DNA of 6,013 nt from Candidatus Doudnabacteria bacterium. GTDB taxonomy: Bacteria > Patescibacteriota > Doudnabacteria > UBA920. Shown here piece by piece: positions 1-5,523 of this stretch (its first letter is position 1; each line of letters begins with the position of its first letter). The DNA is taken from positions 1 to 6,013 of the forward strand of contig CAIWKW010000071.1 in NCBI GenBank assembly GCA_903913365.1. The letters run 5' to 3'. A program made the position numbers and the translations under genes. Under the pieces are notes generated by a model. That model ran no database searches, was not told where the DNA came from, and saw only the letters and a list, made by a program, of their open reading frames with translations.

Positions 1-41
1 AAAACTATATACAATTTTATAGCAAATTGATAATAATATCA

Positions 42-154
42 ACCTGGTAATACAACATTTGATACTGTCAACGTTTTGAGGCTTGTGAATTGTTAAGCGA
101 CAAGTAATTTTGTAATTTAGATTAAACACTAAATCAAATGTTGATATACCGGGT
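42..154. repeat. Long imperfect inverted repeat, possible structured RNA
   Basis: The arm at 42-63 pairs with 133-154. The inner 11 bp (53-63 with 133-143) are perfect, three mismatches follow (50-52 against 144-146), then 8 more pairs including one T-G wobble. The 69-nt apical part holds a small CTTGT/ACAAG stem. An alternative pairing exists: ATATCAAC (36-43) with GTTGATAT (140-147). A separate hairpin TTGATA-ATAA-TATCAA lies at 27-42. There is no ORF here, and a strong hairpin follows at 171-206. It could be a small RNA read on the plus strand, a fold-back element, or a relic. I do not recognise a known RNA family. Confidence 0.4.
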
Positions 155-169
155 CAACCCAGTAGAGCT

Positions 170-206
170 AAAAATCCCCGTCCCGATTGCTCGGGGCGGG
201 GATTTT
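170..206 (-). terminator. Rho-independent terminator of the lysozyme-like gene, possibly bidirectional
   Basis: A 16-bp stem pairs 171-186 with 191-206 around a 4-nt loop and has a GC-rich core. Read on the minus strand it starts 11 nt after the stop codon of the gene at 218-874 and is followed by five T. The only imperfect pair is a wobble on the plus strand and a mismatch on the minus strand. It could therefore also end a plus-strand transcript from the inverted repeat to its left. Confidence 0.85.
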
Positions 207-217
207 GGAATTTACAT

Positions 218-874
218 TTACTTCGTTAAAATAGCTAAATCAGAATTTACAGTATTTGTTGCAGTCTGGGCAATGGTTGTTCTTTGAGCTTCGGAAGTTT
301 GTTCCAAAACCGTTAAATCAGCCAATACTTTTTTTGAACCGAGTCCCCAATTATAGCTTCTTGGTTGGACGTAAACACCGTTCATTTTGTCCAAACTCCA
401 TCCGCTATAGCGGGTGTCCAGCAAGCTGCTCATATCATCAATCCATTCGCCGAAGTTATTGTATTTTCTCAAATACTGCTGGCCTCCAATACCACTGCAA
501 TTGTAGTAGTAATGGTGGACGCACATATTGCTTTCCACAAAGCTAATGGCAACAATTTGCTGCCAGTTGTCTTTGCTTAGAAGCTTGTCCGTATAATCGG
601 CTAAGGGTGAATGATTGTCTATTAAATATGCTTTTAAATTAGTAGACAGCGGATCCGCTTGTACTATCTGTTGTAAAACAAGTGAATTTTGATTTTGAAG
701 AGGTGCGTTGATTTTAAAAACTAGAGCTTGTTGCCCGGAAGTCTGTAGCTCGGCAGCCAGTGCTAACTGAGGGAAAAATACCGGAGTTAGCAAGATTAAA
801 GCAATTATGCCGACAAAGGAGCTTTTATCTATGGCAGACTTAAGGGTAGTTGGAGCTTTCATTCTTTGAATCAA
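218..874 (-). CDS. Secreted/membrane-anchored lysozyme-like (transglycosylase-type) protein
   Basis: Predicted cell-wall lytic protein. A hydrophobic segment at residues 20-41, ending LALA-AE, is a signal peptide or anchor, so the rest should be extracytoplasmic. The stretch NSLVLQQI...NHSPLADYTDKLL (63-99) precedes VAISFVESNMC (108-118). That arrangement matches CPR lysozyme-superfamily proteins, where SPLA...Y leads into an AI..VES motif whose Glu (E114 here) is the likely catalytic acid. C118 and C126 may form a disulfide. CSGIGG (126-131) and FGEWIDDMSSLLDTRY (141-156) match the family's GxG and 'W.dgi..vs..L...Y' segments. At 218 aa it is compact. The first start is TTG at 874, with GGGGAG about 8 nt upstream. 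ATG at 862 (residue 5) with AGGAG 13 nt upstream is an alternative; both remove nothing functional. Enzyme activity is inferred from the motif. Confidence 0.75.
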   Translation of the reverse strand: MIQRMKAPTTLKSAIDKSSFVGIIALILLTPVFFPQLALAAELQTSGQQALVFKINAPLQNQNSLVLQQIVQADPLSTNLKAYLIDNHSPLADYTDKLLSKDNWQQIVAISFVESNMCVHHYYYNCSGIGGQQYLRKYNNFGEWIDDMSSLLDTRYSGWSLDKMNGVYVQPRSYNWGLGSKKVLADLTVLEQTSEAQRTTIAQTATNTVNSDLAILTK

Positions 875-1060
875 ACTCCTTTCTCCCCTGATTCTCCGGC
901 AGATTGCCGAAGGATAAGTATAGATTTTAAAGTACGACTGTTTGACCCGTCCGGCTTAGGTTAGTAATGAAATGCCGAACTTCAGTCGCTGGGCTTCTTT
1001 TTAGGGAAAACCAACGCAAAGGCTTATTTAACACAAAAAAGTGCCAGAAGCACTTTGCAT
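863..1060 (-). promoter_or_regulatory. Structured 5' leader of the lysozyme-like gene, candidate riboregulator
   Basis: About 200 nt separate the predicted transcription start (about 1060) from the start codon. Read on the minus strand there is a 5' hairpin (1050-1056 with 1038-1044, 7 bp). A two-part helix follows: GCGACTG (989-983) pairs with CAGTCGT (940-934), and GTTCGGC (980-974) pairs with GCCGGAC (955-949), with an asymmetric internal loop AA/GGGTCAAA and an 18-nt apical loop. A GC-rich hairpin CTTCGGCA/TGCCGGAG lies just upstream of the AGGAG. CGTTGG and CCAGCG offer an alternative stem. I cannot match it to a known riboswitch class; the well-known c-di-AMP (ydaO) motif is not apparent. 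Confidence 0.5.
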
Positions 1061-1066
1061 AAAAGA

Positions 1067-1095
1067 ATTATACCTTATCTGAAGGGTTTTTTCAA
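1067..1095 (-). promoter_or_regulatory. Sigma-70-type promoter of the lysozyme-like gene
   Basis: Read on the minus strand, -35 TTGAAA (1095-1090), a 17-bp spacer and -10 TATAAT (1072-1067). This is close to consensus and places the transcription start near 1060. It drives a leader of about 200 nt into the gene at 218-874. Confidence 0.75.
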
Positions 1096-1319
1096 GGCCT
1101 TTAAGCTCATTTATGGCTTAAATAAAAGATAAAACATTATTTAAGACTTAAAAAAAGCTTAAAAAATCCTCTTATTTAAAAGGAGTTTTTAGCTGAAATA
1201 CCAGCTAACTGAAACAAAATTCCAGTTGCGGCCATATTAGACCAAAGTGTAAATTAAAATAAAAGTATGATTTTTTTCTTCTTATCTTGTTAGTCAGGGT
1301 TATTAAAATAAGCCGGTGA
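1096..1319. other. AT-rich divergent intergenic region
   Basis: No ORF is convincing here. It separates the divergent promoters of the two flanking genes. It contains weak hairpins: TTTAAGC/GCTTAAA (1100-1106 with 1116-1122), an AT-rich stem with a TCCT/AGGA core (1162-1190), and TTAGCTG/CAGCTAA (1189-1195 with 1202-1208). CTTAAA occurs three times (1117, 1147, 1158). These may be regulatory or only compositional. Confidence 0.4.
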
Positions 1320-1348
1320 TTGACTAAAGCGCCAATTTCGGGCATAAT
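1320..1348 (+). promoter_or_regulatory. Sigma-70-type promoter of the 122-aa gene
   Basis: -35 TTGACT (1320-1325), a 17-bp spacer and -10 CATAAT (1343-1348). The start of transcription would be near 1355, giving a leader of about 48 nt that contains the strong Shine-Dalgarno GAGGAGG. Confidence 0.7.
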
Positions 1349-1402
1349 ATATGGTTCTGACTAATATTTAGATTGAGAAAAACCTGAGGAGGTTTGATTT
1401 AG

Positions 1403-1771
1403 ATGATAAACAGAGTAGCTTCTTTAGATGAGGGAGTGGCTGTTATAGCAGTGGGTGCGGCTTTTGCGTTTGTCTGCTATGGCTACCACGACAGGCCAAC
1501 AGATGGTTGGTATGTCTGCGTCGATGTGGCGTGTAGAGACTCAAGGATGGCCGGAAAGATTGTTGAGAAGACCAAAGATTGGATAAGCCAAGACCCAATG
1601 GGCATTCATCCTGTTTTGGGTCATGCATACAGCATAACGCTTTCCGGAAGCCCGATGCTGCGAAGACCGGGCATTTTGCCCCAAGACCAAAAGGCGGAGC
1701 TTGATGCTAAAGTAGAAGAGCGGGCCGTGATTGTTAAGGACTGGCTCAATCAGCTGGCCGCCGAACTCTAA
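1403..1771 (+). CDS. Small membrane-anchored protein of unknown function
   Basis: I do not recognise this 122-aa protein. Residues 11-28 (GVAVIAVGAAFAFVCYGY) form one hydrophobic segment near the N-terminus, so it is probably a membrane anchor or uncleaved signal. The rest is soluble, with C39 and C44 in WYVCVDVACRD, and ends in a charged, helix-prone tail (about 94-122, rich in E, K, D and A). It is credible as a gene: GAGGAGG lies 10 nt before the ATG, a good promoter is upstream and a strong terminator follows. Sampled stretches are about 52-55% GC against about 38% in a sampled neighbour, so it may be acquired or highly expressed. It stands alone and points away from the minus-strand genes on both sides. 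Confidence 0.65.
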   Translation: MINRVASLDEGVAVIAVGAAFAFVCYGYHDRPTDGWYVCVDVACRDSRMAGKIVEKTKDWISQDPMGIHPVLGHAYSITLSGSPMLRRPGILPQDQKAELDAKVEERAVIVKDWLNQLAAEL

Positions 1772-1803
1772 GCAAATTTGCCCGCGTTTGTACCATCCAA
1801 TCA

Positions 1804-1859
1804 AAAGCCGCAGCGACAAAAGGTCTCGTAACCTTTTTTGTCGCCGCGGCTTTGTTTTT
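1804..1859 (+). terminator. Strong rho-independent terminator of the 122-aa gene
   Basis: A long stem pairs 1804-1823 with 1832-1853, with one mismatch (A1812/C1845) and a 2-nt bulge in the right arm, followed by TTTTT (1855-1859). It begins 33 nt after the stop at 1771. The mismatch becomes a G-U wobble in the minus-strand RNA, and four T follow on that side, so it can act in both directions. Confidence 0.9.
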
Positions 1860-1892
1860 GTATTAATGAATTTTAAAACCATTTTTTTGTCC

Positions 1893-1927
1893 AAAAAAAA
1901 AGCTGCATCGTAAAGCTGAGCTTTTTT
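1893..1927 (-). terminator. Rho-independent terminator of the cysteine hydrolase gene
   Basis: The stem AGCTTTTTT (1919-1927) pairs perfectly with AAAAAAGCT (1896-1904). In the minus-strand RNA it is followed by a run of nine U. It lies about 70 nt beyond the stop codon at 1998-2000 and stands tail to tail with the terminator at 1804-1859. Confidence 0.75.
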
Positions 1928-1997
1928 CTTAGAGTGGGTTGGTAAGAATGTTAGAATTAATATTTTTAAAAAGAGAATTAAATTTTCTCGGCAGGAC

Positions 1998-2630
1998 CTA
2001 TAAATTTTTAACAATAGTCTTGGTGGTGGTTAGTTGTCCCCATATTCCGCCTTCAACGCTAACCATTTTTTCGCAGGCTTTGCGTAAATTTTTGTCCGGA
2101 CAGGAAATGGCGTCTTTTACGTAATAGCAATAAAATCCTAAGTCAGTAGCTTCTCGCAAGGTTGTATGTACGCACACATCAGCGGTAACTCCGCACAATA
2201 TGAGGCGGGTAATTTTTTTCTTGCGCAAAATTGTTTTTAAATTGGTAGTGCTAAATGCTCCGTAGCTTGGTTTATCCAAAATGAGTTCGCCTTTTATTGG
2301 TTTTAGTGAATCTATAATTTCCTGCCCGAACTCCCCGCGGATTAGTAGCCTTCCCATAGGGCCTTTAGACCCAATTTGTGCCCCAGCTTTTTTGCTTCTC
2401 GCAAGCCTGAATGAATCGCAGTCTGATAGGTTTGGCTTATAGCCTTCACGTGTGTGCACTACGAGTATTTTATTTTTTCGTGCAAAATCCAAAAGTTGTT
2501 TAGCCTTTGGAAGTATTGGCTTTACCCAATTTAGATTTCCTGAAAATTTATAGGCATACCCTCCCGCTTCACAAAAATCCCGTTGAAAGTCTATCATTAT
2601 CAAAGCTGCCTTTTTTGTTTTTTTTATCAT
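1998..2630 (-). CDS. Isochorismatase-family cysteine hydrolase, biuret-hydrolase-like
   Basis: Cytoplasmic amide hydrolase of the isochorismatase superfamily, full length at 210 aa. The catalytic triad is visible: D14 in MIDFQRDF, K120 in LDKPSYGAF, and nucleophile C153 in GVTADVCVHTT, with the usual cis-peptide region just before the Cys. HTREGYKPNLSDC (59-71) and GPMGRLLIRGE (90-100) are typical of the biuret hydrolase/ureidoacrylate-amidohydrolase branch rather than nicotinamidase. E193 (VEGG) sits 40 residues after the nucleophile, where related enzymes often carry Gln (QGG), so substrate may differ. ATG at 2630 is needed to keep the first strand and D14. No Shine-Dalgarno is present, so translation may be leaderless. 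It lies 129 bp downstream of the 187-aa gene with no clear terminator between, so read-through is possible. The substrate is not determined. Confidence 0.85.
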   Translation of the reverse strand: MIKKTKKAALIMIDFQRDFCEAGGYAYKFSGNLNWVKPILPKAKQLLDFARKNKILVVHTREGYKPNLSDCDSFRLARSKKAGAQIGSKGPMGRLLIRGEFGQEIIDSLKPIKGELILDKPSYGAFSTTNLKTILRKKKITRLILCGVTADVCVHTTLREATDLGFYCYYVKDAISCPDKNLRKACEKMVSVEGGIWGQLTTTKTIVKNL

Positions 2631-2652
2631 AGCGATATAATTATGTTATCTT

Positions 2653-2682
2653 TTGGAACTCCCTGGTACGGATGTTGGAACT
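2653..2682. repeat. Short direct repeat in the upstream region of the hydrolase
   Basis: TTGGAACT occurs at 2653-2660 and again at 2675-2682, two helical turns apart (22 bp). It lies 23-52 bp upstream of the hydrolase start codon. It could be a tandem regulator-binding site, but may also be chance. Confidence 0.3.
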
Positions 2683-2759
2683 GCGGACGGTCTTTTTAGA
2701 GCCGAGTTGTGTTTGCTAAGTTTTTGACTTTTAATAAAAGTTTACTAAAATCTTTAAGT

Positions 2760-3323
2760 CTAGGATTCTTGATATTTTACATCAACCACTTTATTCCCTA
2801 AGTGTTTATCTCTCATTGTTTGTTCATTTTCATCTTTATACTTTGTGGTATCGTAAGTATTGTAGCCAATCCTCGGCTCTCTTGATACAGGTAAGTAAAA
2901 ACTCTGTGTAGAATCGTCTTTATCAACTAAAGCAGCAAGTACCCTTTCAGCTTTCGCGGCTTCGGCGTTATTTGCTAATTCTTTGCCCGTTTGGTCTGTA
3001 ACCCTTATAGTTTTATTTCCTCCGTGAACATACTCTACAAGCGTGGCTTCATATTGAGCTTCATTTTCAATCCCTTTAAATATTTCCGGATATGCTTTCA
3101 TAGCCCAATCTTTAATCATTGCGTAGGGAGGGAAAAAGACAATCGTGTCCTGTGGCTGGGATAATTCGCCGGTAGCGGTTTTAAATCTTTGTGTTCGGCC
3201 GTCGGGTAAATATTTATAAACCGAACCCATGGCGGTGGTTATCTCAGAAGGTTTTCGTTTAATTTCGGTTTCCTCTTTTTTTAAGTTATCGTCTTCCTGC
3301 GCCGGTTGATATTTTTCGGACAT
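2760..3323 (-). CDS. Conserved hypothetical protein (VYKYLPDGRTQRF family)
   Basis: A 187-aa soluble protein without signal peptide or membrane segment. Residues 1-30 are highly charged and probably disordered. The body starts at GSVYKYLPDGRTQRFKT (33-49) and continues with PQDTIVFFPPY (57-67), an alpha/beta-looking middle with YPEIFKGIENEAQYEATLVEY (78-98), KTIRVTDQTGKEL (104-116) and a C-terminal SFYLPVSREPRIGYNTYDT (140-158). From memory this resembles hypothetical proteins common in Patescibacteria; I know no function. ATG at 3323 has no Shine-Dalgarno; M32 would start at the conserved body but also lacks one, so the longer start is kept. A perfect palindrome lies just upstream. It may be co-transcribed with the hydrolase. 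Confidence 0.7.
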   Translation of the reverse strand: MSEKYQPAQEDDNLKKEETEIKRKPSEITTAMGSVYKYLPDGRTQRFKTATGELSQPQDTIVFFPPYAMIKDWAMKAYPEIFKGIENEAQYEATLVEYVHGGNKTIRVTDQTGKELANNAEAAKAERVLAALVDKDDSTQSFYLPVSREPRIGYNTYDTTKYKDENEQTMRDKHLGNKVVDVKYQES

Positions 3324-3339
3324 ATAATATAGTTAACAT

Positions 3340-3358
3340 TGATAGAAGCATTCTATCA
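3340..3358. promoter_or_regulatory. Perfect palindrome, possible operator
   Basis: TGATAGAA-GCA-TTCTATCA is a perfect 8-bp inverted repeat with a 3-bp centre. It lies 17-35 bp upstream of the start codon at 3323, next to an AT-rich -10-like stretch (TATATT, 3331-3326). The position fits a repressor operator for the 187-aa gene. It lacks a T-run and so is not a terminator. Confidence 0.45.
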
Positions 3359-3417
3359 CTTTTAATTTTATCTAGCTATTTAATCTTATTTTTGTTTTAG
3401 CTATCTTAGGTGCAAAC

Positions 3418-3449
3418 AAAAAGACTCGAGTAAATACTTGAGTCTTTTT
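3418..3449 (-). terminator. Rho-independent terminator of the TIG-domain lipoprotein gene
   Basis: The arms 3418-3431 and 3436-3449 pair around a 4-nt loop, with 10 uninterrupted outer base pairs. Read on the minus strand it ends TTTTTGTTTG and lies about 70 nt past the stop codon at 3518. The inner imperfect pair is a wobble only on the plus strand. Confidence 0.8.
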
Positions 3450-3517
3450 ATAGAGATCCTTAATACAGGACGTCAAAACCATGGTTGTGGAATTGGATAG
3501 GCAGCGGACACTTTTCC

Positions 3518-4318
3518 TTAATGGCTAACCATAACTGTGACAGATTTAGTTATGACGCCTGTCCCAGTTGCGTCGTGCGCCTCAATGGTGTAGGTCGTTG
3601 AAGATTGCGGATATGCGGTTGGTGACACAATCATGCTTCCCGAAGAGTCAACTTTCTTGTTAAAAGTTGAGAGACCGGTATTTGAAATATAGATATTCGT
3701 GCAGTTATTTGTATTCCATGAGAGACTTGAGGTTCCACCAGTCGGAACTGTTAATGGTGAAGCGGTAAAACTATTAATAACGCATGAAGTCGTCATGCTC
3801 GGTGTAACTGTAAAAGTTGTATGATTGCTGGCGCCATTAGCATTAACTACGGTAAGGGTATAAGTACCAGGGTTTATTAAAGAGCTGCCGCCGCCGCTCG
3901 GAATAGTTGATGGAACAATAAGTTTTAAAGTGTGCGTATCCGAAGAATTAACTGTTGCAATCAAAAGTCCAAAGTTGTTTGAAGAACCAAAATAGGAAGA
4001 GGCGCTAAGATAAACAGAATTATTTGAAGTGGTAAATCCAGCGCCGGACATAGTAACAGTGGTAGCGTCTGCCGGTCCAGAAGTTGGGTTAATAGAGTTG
4101 ATTATTGGGGCAGTTACAGGAGCGGGAGTTTTAGTCACTTGCGGAGTTGTTTTTGGAGTTGGGGTAGGCTGTTGAGCAGACCCATGAATGTTCGCAGTTG
4201 TTGTAGGAACAGGGGTAGCTTGTTGAGCAATAGGGGTTTGAACATTAGCCTGCTGGGTTGAATTGCATCCCGCTGCCAAAAGGACAAGAATTGGAAACAC
4301 AAAAAATAATTTTTTCAT
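3518..4318 (-). CDS. Surface lipoprotein with IPT/TIG and second Ig-like domain
   Basis: Predicted lipid-anchored extracellular protein of 266 aa. The lipoprotein signal MKKLFFVFPILVLLAAGC places the modified Cys at C18. Residues 19-70 form a low-complexity stalk rich in Q, T and P (PTPTPKTTPQ). Residues 71-172 look like an IPT/TIG fold: IINSINPTSGP opens it, VTMSGAGF is the typical strand, and GTYTLTVVNANG..NHTTFTV closes it. Residues 179-264 form a second Ig-like domain (INSFTASPLTVPTGGTSSLSWNT ... SSTTYTIEAHDATG); C179 and C206 may form a disulfide. Such domains mediate adhesion or protein contact, with no catalytic residues expected. It has its own promoter and terminator. No Shine-Dalgarno precedes ATG 4318. 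Confidence 0.85.
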   Translation of the reverse strand: MKKLFFVFPILVLLAAGCNSTQQANVQTPIAQQATPVPTTTANIHGSAQQPTPTPKTTPQVTKTPAPVTAPIINSINPTSGPADATTVTMSGAGFTTSNNSVYLSASSYFGSSNNFGLLIATVNSSDTHTLKLIVPSTIPSGGGSSLINPGTYTLTVVNANGASNHTTFTVTPSMTTSCVINSFTASPLTVPTGGTSSLSWNTNNCTNIYISNTGLSTFNKKVDSSGSMIVSPTAYPQSSTTYTIEAHDATGTGVITKSVTVMVSH

Positions 4319-4348
4319 TACAATTTATTATTAATTAGATTTGCTTCA

Positions 4349-4376
4349 ATTATACTCTTTTTTGAAAAAGGGTCTA
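4349..4376 (-). promoter_or_regulatory. Promoter of the TIG-domain lipoprotein gene
   Basis: Read on the minus strand, -10 TATAAT (4354-4349) with TAGACC (4376-4371, four of six consensus bases) 16 bp upstream. Transcription would start near 4342, leaving a 23-nt AU-rich leader without a Shine-Dalgarno. Confidence 0.6.
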
Positions 4377-4469
4377 GCCCATGCTTTAGGGGTAACGAAA
4401 ACACCAGCTTCTCACAACTTGCACCATTTGTATGCAGGGTGCAGGCGGAAAGAGTTCTCTTACCGTCAT
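4377..4469. other. Short intergenic stretch with a hairpin
   Basis: No ORF is convincing. An 8-bp stem (4418-4425 with 4438-4445, one T-G wobble) encloses a 12-nt loop. It is GC-richer than its surroundings and has no T-run. Function unknown. Confidence 0.3.
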
Positions 4470-4509
4470 AAAACAAAAAACCCCATCCGAAGATGAGGTT
4501 TTTTGTTTT
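4470..4509 (-). terminator. Rho-independent terminator with UUCG tetraloop
   Basis: A 13-bp outer stem (4470-4482 with 4497-4509) is followed by a C/A imperfection and a 4-bp inner stem. In the minus-strand RNA the imperfection becomes a G-U wobble and the loop becomes C(UUCG)G, so the hairpin is optimised for the minus strand. It would end the transcript of the lipoprotein gene at 4640-5482, about 130 nt past its stop codon. Confidence 0.85.
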
Positions 4510-4613
4510 GGAGCGGGATAGTATGTGATGTTAGAACCTATTTCTTAACTACTGTCGAACGATTTTATATTCCGAGTTTATCTTTAAGGGGAGTAAAGTC
4601 AGTCTAATCTAAA

Positions 4614-4625
4614 AGCAGGCCTGCT
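4614..4625. repeat. Perfect 12-bp palindrome downstream of a stop codon
   Basis: AGCAGGCCTGCT is fully self-complementary and lies 15 bp past the stop codon at 4640. As RNA it can only form a 4-bp stem with a GGCC loop, so it is a poor terminator despite a following TTTT on the minus strand. It may be a protein site or chance. The rest of 4510-4639 holds nothing else I can support. Confidence 0.3.
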
Positions 4626-4639
4626 CACCGAATAATAAA

Positions 4640-5482
4640 TTAATATTTTCCATTAACCAGCGGTTGACTGCAGGATTGTGAATTAATATTACTATCGGTG
4701 TAAATTCTTGGACTTTTTGAGTCATCTAAGCCTGCGTCAGTATATCTTTTTGCTCTTTCTGAAGTATTTTTGAGTAACTGCTCCAATAAATAATAGCCAA
4801 CCCCACTTCCAGACTCTTTTCTTAGCAAATAGACATAGCATTTATCAAATGCAAAGTATGTATCTTTTAAGTTGCTCAAGTCGCTGCTTGGGTTATTTTC
4901 AATAATAGCCTCTCCTACCTTAAACATAGCACGCAACACTCTACGCATTTCATCGCTTTCAGGATTTATAAAAACAATTTTTCTTTCAATGTCATCGCGC
5001 AAACCGTCGTGGTTGGAGTCTATTCCTGCAATTGTCTGCAATCCTTCGTAACCGGGGTCTGGCGGTAGAGTAACAAGAGTATCTGTGATAGCAAAATCTG
5101 ATTGGAATAAAGGATGTGCAGTTTCCTCTTCGTATAATTCAAAGTTGAATCTTTGAGGTTTTGACAACCATTCTTGCGGCGTCAAAAACTCTCCAGTGTA
5201 AGTTCCATCCGGTTGTTTGTTCAACGGAATAGTAAACCCCTCGTCTTTTAACGTTTCGTAGGAAAATACTTGAAGATGCGGTGAGGTAAGGGGGAGTGTG
5301 GGTTTAAGGGTAAACTTTAAATTCAGCGGTTTTGAATTACTTACAATAGTTTCCGGATTAACAAAAAGATGTTGGTCGCTAGCAATTCTTTCTAAATTAT
5401 TGTCCGCTTTACTACTAGATGTTTGTTTGCATCCAGCAGCTAATAAAGTGAGAATGGCCGTAACAAATAGTAATTTTTTCAT
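4640..5482 (-). CDS. Lipoprotein with EF-hand-like calcium-binding loop
   Basis: Predicted lipid-anchored extracellular protein of 280 aa, not assigned to a named family. The signal MKKLLFVTAILTLLAAGC gives lipidated C18. Residues 41-138 look like one beta-rich, Ig-like domain (PLNLKFTLKP, LQVFSYETL, DGTYTGEFLTP, FNFELYEEE). After a Pro-rich hinge (139-144), GIDSNHDGLRDDIER (153-167) has the DxNxDGxxDDxxE spacing of a calcium-binding loop, with D155, N157, D159, D163 and E166 as probable ligands. Residues 168-250 are mainly helical. C215 and C271 could pair. I recall secreted proteins of other phyla with 'GIDSD.NGVRDDVQR' in a similar setting, without known function. No Shine-Dalgarno precedes ATG 5482. 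The signal peptide closely resembles that of the neighbouring lipoprotein. Confidence 0.75.
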   Translation of the reverse strand: MKKLLFVTAILTLLAAGCKQTSSSKADNNLERIASDQHLFVNPETIVSNSKPLNLKFTLKPTLPLTSPHLQVFSYETLKDEGFTIPLNKQPDGTYTGEFLTPQEWLSKPQRFNFELYEEETAHPLFQSDFAITDTLVTLPPDPGYEGLQTIAGIDSNHDGLRDDIERKIVFINPESDEMRRVLRAMFKVGEAIIENNPSSDLSNLKDTYFAFDKCYVYLLRKESGSGVGYYLLEQLLKNTSERAKRYTDAGLDDSKSPRIYTDSNINSQSCSQPLVNGKY

Positions 5483-5514
5483 AATATATTTAAATAAGTT
5501 CTATTCCTGCTACC

Positions 5515-5523
5515 AGTATAACA
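5515..5523 (-). promoter_or_regulatory. Extended -10 promoter of the calcium-loop lipoprotein gene
   Basis: Read on the minus strand, TGTTATACT (5523-5515) is an extended -10 element (TGnTATAcT). No good -35 is seen, which extended -10 promoters tolerate. Its TG overlaps the foot of the terminator hairpin at 5521-5555. The start would be near 5508, with a 26-nt leader. Confidence 0.5.

Noticed and set aside
27..150. Integron attC-like site
   Set aside because: The inverted repeat has some attC-like geometry, but the RYYYAAC/GTTRRRY core is not matched and no integrase or cassette is visible.
1038..1056. Hairpin with T-run as a terminator
   Set aside because: It would lie within about 25 nt of the predicted transcription start and has no upstream gene to terminate on that strand. 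A 5' leader hairpin is more likely.
1541..2014. 157-aa minus-strand open frame
   Set aside because: It overlaps the well-supported plus-strand gene at 1403-1771 and runs through the terminators. It has poly-Lys/Phe low complexity and no ribosome-binding site.
2643..2699. 18-codon plus-strand ORF with a CxxC pattern and a TATAAT (2636-2641) just upstream
   Set aside because: It has no Shine-Dalgarno or good -35, and is too short to judge. The TATAAT lies in AT-rich sequence against the hydrolase start, so chance is likely.
2726..2760. AT-rich hairpin (ACTTTT/AAAAGT) as terminator of the 187-aa gene
   Set aside because: The stem is only A-T-rich and short, and no T-run follows on the minus strand.
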